Shown: piece by piece, positions 32,201 to 44,400 of the stretch | How the letters are laid out: every line of letters starts with the position of its first letter | Position numbering within the stretch: the first letter of the stretch is position 1 | DNA from: Rapana venosa | Taxonomy: Eukaryota > Mollusca > Gastropoda > Neogastropoda > Muricidae | Reading direction: 5' to 3' | Assembly (NCBI GenBank): GCA_028751875.1 | Contig: CM054157.1 | Span: 56,476,347 to 56,540,346, forward strand | DNA length: 64,000 nt | The notes under the pieces: model-generated | Told to the model about the DNA's origin: nothing | Seen by the model: only the letters and a program-made list of their open reading frames with translations | Database searches by the model: none | Translations under genes and position numbers: made by a program

Positions 32201-32620
32201 CCCCACACACAACACACATAGCGCACCACACACGCTGTGTTTTGCAAAACAAAACATTTTCCCCGCAACGCCGAGACGCATCACGCGTGTCACACGCAAC
32301 ACAACACACAAACAGGCCCTCCCTCGCACACCACATACAAAACACTACACACACATAAAATAAAAGCACGCACGTCGCCCCCCCCCCCCCCCCCCCCACA
32401 CACACCACAACCCCCCCCTCCCCCCCACATACACAAACAAACCTAACAAACACAAAACACATTTCACCCCCCCCCCCCCCCCCCCCCCCCCCCCACCCCT
32501 TTCAGCACAACACTTAAACTACACCCCCCCCCCCTCACCACACACAAGCACAAAACATACAACACAACACACACACACCACACACACCCCACTACACACA
32601 CACACACCTGTCAGGGTTTT
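32201..32620. repeat. CA array with long poly-C tracts
   Basis: C runs of roughly 20 (32378-32397), 34 (32467-32494 region) and 13 (32524-32534 region) bases inside CA-rich sequence. The complementary strand is G-run rich. Confidence 0.9.
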
Positions 32621-32830
32621 TTTTATGGGAAATTTAGAATCTTAAAATTCGGAAAAAACCGTTTTAAAAAACCCTTTTTTTTGGGATTTTTCACTTTAAA
32701 ACGAAAAGTTGTGAAAATAAAAAGTATTTGTTGCTTTTGTTTCATTCGTCATCAGCAGCAGCCAGTCAGTAGTCAGATCTGTCAGTCTCAGTGTCATTTT
32801 TGTCATCAGTCAGCAGTCAGTAGTAGTCAG
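32621..32830. other. Unassigned sequence with CAGTCAG repeats
   Basis: CAGTCAGTAGTCAG-like short repeats at 32755-32835. Otherwise nothing is recognised. Confidence 0.5.
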
Positions 32831-33089
32831 TTTTCATCATTTATTATTTATTATTCATTCATTCATTCATTCTTCTCTCTTTTTTTTTTTTTTCTTTCTT
32901 TTTTCTTTCTTTTTTTTTTGTCTTCGTCTTTCGTCCTTGTCTTCGTCTTTCTTTCTCTCTTTCTTTCTTCTTTTGTTGTTCCTTCTTCTTTTCCCCCTTT
33001 TTGTTTTGCCTCCCCTTTTTTTTTCTTTCTCTCTTATTAATTTCTTTTTCTCTCTTTTTCCCCCTTTCTTTGGTCTGTTTTTTTTCTGC
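32831..33089. repeat. T-rich and TTTC-type array
   Basis: ATTC repeats (32847-32872) pass into T/C-rich sequence with TTTC and CTTTTT units. Confidence 0.85.
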
Positions 33090-33870
<781 letters not shown>

Positions 33871-34181
33871 AACAGATTGCAAGACAGAAAACAGAGACAG
33901 AGACAGAGACAGAAAAATAGAAAAAAATCAAACATCACACAACACAAAAACGTACACACACACACACACCCCACACACACAACACACACCCCACACACAC
34001 ACACACACACACAAAACACACACACACACACACATACACACACAAAACACACACACACACACACACACACACAACACATACACACACACACACACACGTA
34101 CACACACACAAACACACACACACACACACCCACGTACACACACACACCACCCCAACACACACACACACACACACACACACA

Positions 34182-34235
<54 letters not shown>
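33871..34235. repeat. CAGAGA and CA array
   Basis: ACAGAGACAGAGAC sequence to about 33915, then nearly pure CA with occasional GTACA and ATACA steps to 34232. Confidence 0.92.
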
Positions 34236-34236
<1 letters not shown>

Positions 34237-34349
34237 GAAAGCTATGAGCGCACTATGACACGCAACTTTTGACTGGAAGAACGTATCAGTCCCTACCTGA
34301 CAGAATGACTGGGATAATTTTAATACACACTGACAAAACAGGCTGCCAT
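34236..34349. other. Short unassigned island
   Basis: About 110 bases of unique-looking sequence between CA arrays. Confidence 0.4.
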
Positions 34350-34527
34350 GTGAAACACAGGCAGACAGACAGACAGACAGACAGAGAATCACACACAGAC
34401 ACACAGACAACACACAACACACACACACACAGACACAGACACAAAACACAGACACAGACACACACACACACACACCACAACACCAACACACACCCCACAC
34501 ACACACACACACACACACACACCACAC
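34350..34527. repeat. CAGA and CA array
   Basis: CAGACAGA run (34358-34385) then CA array that passes directly into a SINE-A copy. Confidence 0.9.
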
Positions 34528-34784
34528 ACAGTGCAGACTCCACTCCCGTCAAAAGTCCTTCGGATGAGACTATAAACCGAGGCCCCGTGTGCGAACGCAC
34601 ACAGAACATCTTGCACACACGTTAAAACCCATTCCGCTTTTCGGGAGAGTAGGCCATTGTGTTCCGGTGGGAACGGATGACAAAATTAACAAAACTGCTT
34701 ACACACGGGAACTGGATGAAAAAAGCACATGAGTACTTATTCTATTATCCTTGAAATAAAAGAATAAAATAAAATAAAACAAAT
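34528..34784 (+). mobile_element. SINE-A 3' part fused to a CA array
   Basis: The CA array runs into GTGCAGACTCCACTCCC, then CCTTCGGATGAGACTATAA, CAGAACATCTTGCACAC, CCGCTTTTCGGGAGAG, GGAACTGGATGAAAAAAGC and an (AAAAT)n tail. The normal sequence at the junction is AACATCAGTGC. The copy at 56.3 kb has the same CA/GTGC junction. Confidence 0.88.
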
Positions 34785-34850
34785 AACACATACATACACA
34801 CGCGCACGCACGCACACACACAACCACACACACACACCACACACACAAAC

Positions 34851-34885
<35 letters not shown>

Positions 34886-35091
34886 ACAACACACACACAC
34901 ACACACACCACACACCTTGTCTAAAATCACGTAATGTGAAAAGACGTTAAATTTTTAAAAAGAAGAAAAAACACACATCCCCGAACAGCCGCAAACAGGA
35001 CAATACACACGTACACCAAAAGCACGCCAAAACAAACGCATGCACATACTCAATCCACACAACACACAGCTACTGGCCACACTGAAAAACA
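34785..35091. repeat. CA array and A/C-rich flank to the gap
   Basis: CA/CG-rich alternating sequence to about 34915, then about 175 bases of unassigned A-rich sequence up to the gap. Confidence 0.7.
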
Positions 35092-35591
35092 NNNNNNNNN
35101 NNNNNNNNNNNNNNNNNNNNNNNNNNNNNNNNNNNNNNNNNNNNNNNNNNNNNNNNNNNNNNNNNNNNNNNNNNNNNNNNNNNNNNNNNNNNNNNNNNNN
35201 NNNNNNNNNNNNNNNNNNNNNNNNNNNNNNNNNNNNNNNNNNNNNNNNNNNNNNNNNNNNNNNNNNNNNNNNNNNNNNNNNNNNNNNNNNNNNNNNNNNN
35301 NNNNNNNNNNNNNNNNNNNNNNNNNNNNNNNNNNNNNNNNNNNNNNNNNNNNNNNNNNNNNNNNNNNNNNNNNNNNNNNNNNNNNNNNNNNNNNNNNNNN
35401 NNNNNNNNNNNNNNNNNNNNNNNNNNNNNNNNNNNNNNNNNNNNNNNNNNNNNNNNNNNNNNNNNNNNNNNNNNNNNNNNNNNNNNNNNNNNNNNNNNNN
35501 NNNNNNNNNNNNNNNNNNNNNNNNNNNNNNNNNNNNNNNNNNNNNNNNNNNNNNNNNNNNNNNNNNNNNNNNNNNNNNNNNNNNNNNNNNN
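35092..35591. other. Assembly gap (500 N)
   Basis: Exactly 500 N between A/C-rich sequences; probably a placeholder size. Confidence 0.99.
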
Positions 35592-35793
35592 TACTAATAA
35601 TAACTCACCCCCCCCCCCCCCACCCTTGGGCCTTACACGACAATACACACTAACATGCATTCCTTCTTCACATATGTATACACGCACATACCAAAGCCAT
35701 TGTCTGATGGTTACAGCTTTCGTCGTGGCATAGTGTGCAATGACTGCACACACACACGCACGCATGCACGCAAGCACGTGCACACACGTACAC

Positions 35794-35826
<33 letters not shown>

Positions 35827-36281
35827 AACACACGCACACAACACACACAACACACACACACACGCACACATACATACATACATGCATATACATACATACA
35901 TACATACATACATACATACATACATACATACAATACATACATACATACATACTACGTACGTACGTACGTACGTACTACATACATAACATACATACATACA
36001 TACACATACATACATACATACACATACTACATACATACATTCATACATACATACTACATACATACTCATATACATACATACTTTACATACATACATACAT
36101 ACTACATAAAATACAGCTACATACATACATACATACATACATACATACATCTACATACATACATACATACATACATACATTCATACATACATACATACAT
36201 ACATACATACATACATACAACACACACACACACACACACACATACATACATACATACATAATACATACATACATTACATAC

Positions 36282-36312
<31 letters not shown>

Positions 36313-36440
36313 CATACATACATACATGCATACATACATACATACACAGAGAAGGGGAGGAGAGAGCATTCCTTTTTCACAGAACATACCAAACCCATTA
36401 TTCCATCAGTACAACTTTCCTTGCTGCATAGCATGCAGTA
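35592..36440. repeat. Composite block: core, CA array, CATA array, core
   Basis: A core of about 75 bases (ACATACCAAAGCCATTGTC, near 35687, then CATAGTGTGCAATGACTGC) precedes CA (35745-35865) and CATA (35866-36345) arrays. A related core follows at 36384-36438 (ACATACCAAACCCATTATTC, then GCATAGCATGCAGTAC) before the next CA array. A perfect ACGT run (about 35954-35976) is embedded. Confidence 0.85.
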
Positions 36441-36470
36441 CACACACACACACACCACACACACACACAC

Positions 36471-36527
<57 letters not shown>

Positions 36528-36655
36528 CACATACACACACACACACACACAAGCACGCACCCACACAACAACACACACACACACACACACCCACACACAC
36601 ACAACACCACCACACACACACACACACACACCACACACCAGCAGCAGCAGTAGTA
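36441..36655. repeat. CA array
   Basis: Nearly pure CA with AAC and ACC interruptions, ending in CAGCAGCAGCAGTAGTAA. Confidence 0.93.
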
Positions 36656-37044
36656 ATGGAAGGATATACAGATGTATGTAATAAGTCGAGCGTTTGGTGT
36701 CCTTAAGTAGTTTTATCATCATTAACTGGATTAATACGAACCGAACCAGCTCCGAACGTAACCAGAAAATAATTATTTTTAAATTGCTTAGCATATCGTT
36801 TTATAGCAACACTCACAAAAACACGAACCAAAATAAATAAATAAATACGCAGTCAAGACAACGAACATAAAACGACTACTCTCTAACTTTCCCCCCGGGA
36901 AAAATTAATCTGTTCGTTTTACCCTGATTCTCACACTCACAGAGACACCAGGAATCACTGTCAGATGTGGAATGGTTTGTCTTGTGATCTGCAGTCTGTG
37001 CATTGACAGCCCACCTGGTGAAGGACAGGAGAAGGGGAGAGAAG
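36656..37044. other. Unassigned sequence
   Basis: About 390 bases of unique-looking sequence with an AAATAAAT run (36829-36845). No gene is recognised. Confidence 0.4.
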
Positions 37045-37215
37045 TTTCCACAGGAAGTTTCCACAGGAAGTTTTTCCACAGGAAGTTTCCACAGGAAGTG
37101 TTTCCACAGGAAGTTTTTCCACGGGAAGTTTCCACAGGAAGTGTTTCCACAGGAAGTTTCCAACAGGAGAGTGTTTCACAGGAATGTTTCCACAGGAAAG
37201 TTCACTCCACAGAAG
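37045..37215. repeat. 13-16-bp minisatellite
   Basis: About eleven copies of TCCACAGGAAGTT with one to three extra T or GT bases per unit. The later units diverge (CACAGGAATGTTTC, CACAGGAAAGTTC). Both strands stay open through it, which produces repeat peptides that should not be taken as genes. Confidence 0.9.
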
Positions 37216-37795
37216 GGTTCCAACCTGGAGAGGAGATTTTTGCAGTGAACCTTTTTCCTTTGTAGGATACAGCACTAACACACCCACATCGAGAAGTGCA
37301 GGCACGGTAGCGCAATTATAGTATTTTTTTCGGCTATAAGCAACCTATATATTCTTTAATTCAGTGAAAATCGCAAGACACGCCTCCACAATTATAATCA
37401 TCCCTGAGGTTTTTCTTCTTTTTCGTCGAACGCCAGACAGCAACCACTGTTGTCTGTCATATGAGCCAAAATGCATTGCGCTGCCGTTAAGCGCCTGACA
37501 AGTCAGGCCCAGCACATCCGACTTTGGCGTGGGAGAAAGTTGACCTATTTTAAGCTTTGTTTCTATCAAAAAGAAGAAAAGGAACAGGGCAGAAACAAGG
37601 AAAGGGATAGAAAAGAGGGAAATTTCCAAAACAGAATTTCCAAAAAAGGTGGGGGGTGGAAATTTTTAAAAAAAAAGACAGGCCCCCTGCATCCTCTTTG
37701 GGGAAAAATCCTGGGGGTTGGGGCCCCCATGGGGATGGGGCGTTTATAGAGGAACCCCATAAGGGGGGGTTTGGTTTTTCCCTTCTTTTTCCTTT
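37216..37795. other. Unassigned sequence, poorly polished at its right end
   Basis: Unique-looking sequence to about 37560 (includes GCCGTTAAGCGCCTGAC at 37481), then A-, G- and C-run-rich sequence resembling the 11-17 kb region. Confidence 0.4.
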
Positions 37796-38140
37796 TTTAA
37801 ACATCATCATCATCAATTTATCATCATATCATCATCACATATCGCGTCCCTGGGCGTTCTCTCTTTTCAAAATTCCTTTTCTTTTTCTTCCCTTTTCCCC
37901 CTCTCTCTCTCTCTTTTCTTTTCTCTCTCCTCTCTTCTCTCTCTCCCCCCCCCCTCCCCCCCCCTCCCCCCCCCCCACCCCCAACACACAACACACACAC
38001 ACACATAAAAAAACACACCAAAAAAAAAAACCCCCCCCCCCACACAAACAACCCCCACAAAAAACACACACACACACACACACACCACAAAAACAAAAAC
38101 ACACACACACACAAAAAACACACACACAAAAAACACACCA
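37796..38140. repeat. ATC, TC, poly-C and CA arrays
   Basis: ATC triplets (37803-37838), TC (37895-37945), C runs (37945-37980) and CA/CAA-rich sequence (37983-38140). Confidence 0.85.
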
Positions 38141-38145
38141 CACAC

Positions 38146-38498
38146 GCTGGGCCCAGTGGTTAGAAAAATTGCGCTCCAACTGAAGACCCGGGTTTTTTCC
38201 CGCAAAGGGGGTATTTTCCCCTGGAGTTAACATCATTTCAGCCCCCCATCCCCCCCCCCAAAAAATCCTTCGGGTGAACTATTAAAACCCAGGCCCCCCT
38301 TTGAAAGCACGCAGGAAAAATCTTGGGCACATTTTAAACCTTTTCCGCTTTTCGTAAAGTAGGCCATTTTTGTGGGGTGGGAAAAAGAAGACAGAATTTT
38401 TTAAAAAAACCGAACCCTGGGGGCTGGATGTAAAAAAAACACCCTAAGGCTTTTTTCCATTTTTTCCTCGGGAAAAAAAGAATAAATAAAAAAAAAAA
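38146..38498 (+). mobile_element. SINE-A, full length but degraded
   Basis: The head GGGCCCAGTGGTTAGAA, B-box region ACCCGGGTTTTTTCC, GGAGTTAACATCATTTC, CCTTCGGGTGAACTATTAA, AGCACGCAGGAAAAATC, CCGCTTTTCGTAAAG, and the tail GGGGCTGGATGTAAAAAAA. All parts are in order, but the differences mostly lengthen runs of one base, which suggests consensus error more than age. Confidence 0.78.
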
Positions 38499-38538
38499 AA
38501 AACACACACAAAAAAACACACACACACACAAAAAACCA

Positions 38539-38569
<31 letters not shown>

Positions 38570-38914
38570 CACACACAAAAAACACACATTCCCATGCAAA
38601 AAGGTCTCGCTGATAGTTTGCGTGACCGAAAAATCTAAAGTGCACACCCAGAGAGAGCGAGGGAAAGAGATGTTTTTTTTAGATTTGTGTGGAGAGCACG
38701 GGATAGCCTAGGGCCGCAATTCATAGGAAATTTTTTTTTCCACTTTGATTCAAAAATTTAAAATTCCCTTGTACCGCTTCAAAATTCCCATACAGAAAAA
38801 AATACACCTACCCCTTCCTTATTTCAGGTCTTTTACCAACAAGCCAGGCGTTTTTATACAAATTCTCGGGCCAGAACAAAGGTGCGAGTAAATATACTGT
38901 CTTTCCCTAAACCC
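38499..38914. other. CA array and unassigned sequence
   Basis: CA/A-rich run to about 38590, then unassigned sequence leading to the duplicated block. Confidence 0.5.
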
Positions 38915-41090
38915 AAAAATGCGGCTACCTTTTGGTGGGAAAAAAACGGTTGCATAAAAAAATTTTCCCATTGGGTGAAATGGGATCTTACCCGGGAAAC
39001 GAAAAAAAGTCTGTCTGTTGCTGTCTGTCCGTCAAATTCGATCCTAAAAAAAAATATAAAAACCCCCATCCTGGTGAAGGAGCCCTTTTTAAAAATGTGT
39101 TATGTTAATACTATCAAAATCTAAAAAAAAGAAATTTGCATTATTCCGATTTTACTTATATTATGCCAAGAGCAGTTTCAGCCTTTAATTTTTCTGCCAG
39201 TCAAAAAAAAAAGCAGAGAAGGAAATTTTAAGCCTTAAAAAGGTTCCCCGCGATGCCCATTCCTGAAAATTTCTTCAATGTACTTTTTGTTGGAGTTTGG
39301 GAAAAAACAAACTGGCCCTTGGGCATGCCTGTTTGACCCATAATTTTTCAAACTTTTATAAGGGTTCAGGTGGTATGAATGAGATATTGCAATTCATTGC
39401 TGAAAAAATTTTGTTTATTGCTTTAAATTTCGATTGGTGAGCTTGGTGAAATTAAAAAAAACCTTTACTTAATTGATCTCCCCCCCCACCCCCCCCTTCT
39501 ATCTTTTTTTGGGTTTATTTTTTTTTAGCTTTTTTTTCTAAAAACATTTTTCGCAAGGTTGCTTAGTTCGATAGGGCCCCCAAACAGTGGCTGGACTAAA
39601 CAATAGTTATGATAAATAACTCAGGTCTGCTATCATTTTTCCTTCTTTGATGAATAAGACAATTGGATCAAATGCCCTTTCTACATCTTTTTTCCCCTGC
39701 ACCTACCTAATCAAGTTAAATAAAATCATTGATGGAGAGTAATATAAGATTTTTTTTTTGTAATTTGAAAAATCACCCAGCACATATTAGTTTTCTAAAG
39801 ATATTTTAAGATATCAAATACTTTCGGTTTTACACAGGGCATTCCTCTGGCCTGCTTCATATTTTTCTTTAAAAAAAAATTTAAGGGGGATGCACAAAAC
39901 TTTAGCCATCATCTTGGGGCTAATACCCGGGTGAGACAGCTGGAAAATTTCGTCCAGGTAAAGTTTAAAACTTTTATATGCAAAATTTATTTTTGTTTTG
40001 AGCTTACATTAACTTCAATATTTAAAAAAAAAAGGGTGAGGGAAATAGTGGGAGGTGGGGAAAGGATGGAAAGGGGTTGCTCTCTAAAACGACAGCCCCC
40101 CCTCCCTACAACACAACACACACAACACACACACACACAACACACCCACACCACCCCCACCCACACCCAACCACACACACTCTCCTCTCTTCTACTTCCT
40201 CTCCCTTTTTCCCCACCCTTAAAACCCCCTCCCCAAATTTTCTTGTTCCTCTAAAAACCTAACTTAGCACCTGTCTCTTTTTGTTGTCCCCGTTCGTCAT
40301 TTAAACTGTTAACCCCCAAAGCTTTTTGCGTTTTTCCCTTCTTCCTCTTCACAAAGAATTTTCATTTGCCCGGGGGGGTTTTACCCTTTTATTCTAAAAC
40401 CCCAAAAAACTGTTTTCCCCTTTTTTAAACTTTTTGGGGTCGGTTTTTTTTCCCGGGGCGGCAGTGTCAACCTTTGGGGCTTTACCCCCTGGGAGACTTT
40501 AACTGTGGGCTTGTAGAAGGTTTTAAAGGTTGGTGTTAATTTTTGGGCGTTTTTTCCCCCCTTAAAACTCTGGGGGGGGTATGCAGGGAAAAAGCAAATC
40601 TGGATCACTCATTGTCACTTTTTCTGGGGGGGTTTACTGTATATTTTTATTTTTTTTTTTCAAGGAAATTTAAATAAGCAAACATGTGCTTGTTTTCTTC
40701 AGTCCTGTGTGTAGCAGTTTTGTAAATTTTTGTCAATTTCCCTTTTCCCCGGCACAAAATGTAGGCCCTTTCCAGAAGCGGAAAGGATTTAAAAGTTGTG
40801 CGCAAAAGGGTTTTGCGTGCGTTCCCCACCGGGATCTCGGTTTATAGTCTTTTTCCGAAAAAAATTTTGGGGGGGGGGATTGGGAAATCGGGGGTTGGTT
40901 TTTAACTGGGGACTGTAAACAATGCACTGGATGGAATTTTGGTGAGGGAAATTTAAGGGGACATAAAAAATAAGTAGGGAAACCAAAAAATCCGGGCTTT
41001 TGAGGATTTTTAGAGGGGGTTTAAGCTCCAGATTTGCACTTTTTTGGGGGGGGGGGCCAAAGGGTTTTGTTTCCAGAAGGCTGGGGTTAA
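38915..41090 (+). repeat. Duplicated block, left copy
   Basis: The order matches 46525-48840: SINE-B tail (38915-39005), AGAGCAGTTTCAGCC, GCCCATTCCTGAAAATTTC, a poly-C run, CAATAGTTATGATAAATA, TCGGTTTTACACAGGGC, CA/TC stretch, GTGGGCTTGTAGAAGG, a minus-strand SINE-A, and GATTTGCACTTTTTT before a CA array. This copy is rich in base runs. Differences from the right copy mostly turn a base into its neighbour. Confidence 0.88.
40640..40915 (-). mobile_element. SINE-A inside left duplicated block
   Basis: Minus-strand order: CCGATTTCCCAATC region, CGGAAAAAGACTATAA, CCGAGATCCCGGTGG, GCACGCAAAACCCTTTTGCGC and CCGCTTCTGGAAAGGG, to a diverged tail. It corresponds to the copy at 48395-48665. Confidence 0.75.
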
Positions 41091-41430
41091 AACCACACAC
41101 GCCCCACACACCAAAAAACCACACAAAACACACAAACACACACACCACACACAAGCCGCACGCAGCACACTCAAACCCCCAACCCACACACGCACGCAAG
41201 CACGCCCGCACGGGAAGCCCCACACCCCACAACACACATTCCTTATCCTTTGATAAAAAAAAAAAATAAATTTAAAAAACCTCCCCCCCCCACACCACAA
41301 AAACACGCACACAACAAAATAATCTATCTTTTATCTATCTATCTATCTATTTATCTATTATCTAAACTATCTATCTATTATTATCTAAACTATCTATCTT
41401 TTATTTTTCTATTATCTTTCTAAACTATTT
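41091..41430. repeat. CA and CTAT arrays
   Basis: CA/CG-rich sequence (41095-41245), poly-A and poly-C patches, then CTAT units (41325-41425). Confidence 0.85.
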
Positions 41431-44400
41431 TAAACTGTCCCGGGGTTTTGGGCGGGCCGTGGGGGGGACCCCCAAAGTCAGCAAACCCGTTCCCCCCAAA
41501 TTTTTCTCTTGTTCTGCCTTTCTCCCCCATCCCACAGCCTCCTCCGAACACCACCGCCCGCCCCCCCCAACCTGCGACCGAACCGCCACCCCCCTAGTCC
41601 CTGATTAGCCCACCAAAACCCCCACACACAAACCCACCGCACCTCACCGACCCACCCACCCGCAGCTATTCCAATCATCCACCCTCCCCCGGAAACTCGA
41701 TCCCCCCCCACATCCACAAACCCGCACACCGTAACTCTCCCTCCCCTACCCCCTCAACCGCCAACGCCCGCATCACAACCGCACACCCCGCAACCGAACA
41801 TTACTATCCCCACCCAGCCTCCCCCCCCATAGAACCCTCCCCCCCTCCCCAACCCCCTCGCATCCCCCACCCCCCCAACCCCGCGGACTCCACCCCCCAC
41901 CCACACACTCCCTCCCGAGACACCCCACCGACCCCCCCCTCCCCCAAACCCCCGCCCTCCCTCCGCCCCAACTCACCCACGCCCCCCCAGCCCCACGCCA
42001 CTCACCCACTAACCAACCCCGCCCAACACCCTTCCCAGCTCGACCCTACCGCTCCTCCACCGTGCCCACCCTCCCATCAAGAGAAACCCACGACCACCAC
42101 CCCCATCCCCCGTCACGCCCCCGACACCCCCCCGCCACATCACGAACCCGCCGCGCCCAATCCTCATTCCCCCCGCCTACAACGCCCCAACACAGACCCC
42201 CCACGAGCACCAACACCCTCCAAACCTTAAACCACAACCCCCCCCACCGTCGCAACCCACCCCCAACCCCTCCCCAACCCCACAAGGACGCAGACCTCAC
42301 AACCACGACACCCCCACATCCCCCATCCCGGCCCCCCCCCACTCCCCCACACCACCCCAACCATACCCCCAAACCACGGGTCACAGCCACCCCCCTCCCT
42401 GACCCACCACTAAACCCCCCCCCACCGCCCCGCCAACCCCACTCTCCCAAACACCACAACCCCTTGCCCCCACCCCACCGCACCCACCAGTCCCCGTCAA
42501 CTCCCCCCTCCTCATACCCCCCCTCAACCCCCCCCCCCCCGGCACTCACCACAACCCCCGCGCCGCAACACACCACTTCACCCCCCCCACAGCCCCCCCC
42601 GTCACCTCCGCCCCCCCCCCCCCCCCACCACCCGACTCACCACACCTACAACTCCCCCCACTCACCCCCCCCCCCGACGCACCCCCCCCCCACCCCTCCC
42701 AACTACGCTCCCTCCCCCCCCCAAACCCCCATCCCCCCACCCCACTAAACCAAACCCACCCTGCCCCCGCCTCCCCCCCCTACCGCCAGCCCCCACCCCC
42801 CCCCCAACCCCTTCCCCACCCAATTCCTGCCCCATCAAACATACACCCCCCCCCATTAGCCAAACTACCCTCCCACTTCCCCCCCACACCTCCCCCGATT
42901 TCCACCTCCCCCCAACCCCTCCCCAACCACCCCTGGCCCCCCACCCCGGCACCCTACCCCCCAAACCGCACGCCTCAGCTCCCTCTCCCCCCGCCTACAC
43001 GCTCTGGATCCGCCCCCCCCCCCCAACCCCAACCGAGCTCCGCCCCACCACACTCCCCCCCCCCCAAACATACACACCTCCCCCGCAAACGACAAACCAA
43101 ACCCCCCCCCTAGTACAACCAACCTCCCAACCAAAGGAACCGAATAAAGCCAATTCCCCACCCCATTACCCCCACATAACACAACCTTACACCAACCCCC
43201 CCAGACCCCCCACCCCCCTCCCCTCGCAACACCCCACACGCTAGACTCACTGGCCCCTACTAAACACCTTCCCTCACCACCCCATCACCCTCACCCCGGT
43301 ACGCCGAACTCCCCGCCCACTCCACCCACCTTCGCCCACCCTCGCAGCACATGTCCCCCCCCCCTCGCGACCACACCACTCCAAACAATCCCCCCCCGAA
43401 CAACAACCATAAGCAAACCAGCTCCCCCATAAACCCCCCCACCTACCAATAGCAACCCCCCCTCCTAGGAGCCCTCTCAACAACACATCCCGCCCTCCCC
43501 TTCCCATCTCACCCACCCCCACCACCGTCCAAACCCCCTGCCACCCAACAACCGCCAAAACCCCCCAACCGCCACCTCCCCGCCACCAAGTGCCGCAACC
43601 GCACCCCCCAACCTCCCCCACGCTCACACCCCCCCCCCCTTACCACACCCACATACATACCAACGCTCCCGCTTCCATCCGACTACACCCCCAACCCACC
43701 TACACCGTATCCCCCCCGCATCAAGCTACATAAAGCCAAACCCAAACCACGCTACAACACCACACACTTTAATATCTATATCACCCCTCCTACGGCCCAA
43801 CCCTGCAACCCCCCGCCCGATCCGCCGCCATCCTCCAACCTACGCCCACACGCCCCACTATCCCTACGTACCATCACCACCCCCACCAGCCAGCCCCCCA
43901 ACCCAAAGGTAAACATCTGAGCCCCCCCCACCCTCCACCCCACCCAACCACCCACCCCCACCATCGGACACCAATACCCCCTCCCCCCGTCCACCTAAAC
44001 ACGCACACGCCCGCCAACTCACCTCCTCCCCGCACCTCCCCGCCCCCTCCGCCCGCGAATAACGCCCCCCCCCACACACCACCCCTCCGCCCACCCCACC
44101 ACCACAGACCACCAAGACCTTACAACCCCTCTACCCTCCCCGTAACCCCCCGCACCACGGCACCACCCCCTCACCCCCACCCCCCTCGGCCCCCAGATCA
44201 CAACACCGCCGCAAGTAAGAACCCCCTTCCTAAGCACCACCCACCCAACCCACCCCCCCCTCCCGCACCTACCCCCACCCCCCTACCCAGCCCCAAACCC
44301 CACCAGCGACATCCTACCCAACAAACCCCCACACACACCCCCCCCGACAACCCCCACCCATCCCCCCGCCCACCGAAGCCGCCATCGAGACCCACCCCCC

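Noticed and set aside
33928..34527. Cysteine/valine-rich frames resembling small secreted cysteine-rich peptides
   Set aside because: They are minus-strand translations of CA arrays (GTG TGT codons) with no signal peptide or spacing pattern.
42062..42748. Proline/histidine-rich frame in the C-rich region
   Set aside because: Composition alone explains it; equally long glycine-rich frames run on the other strand.
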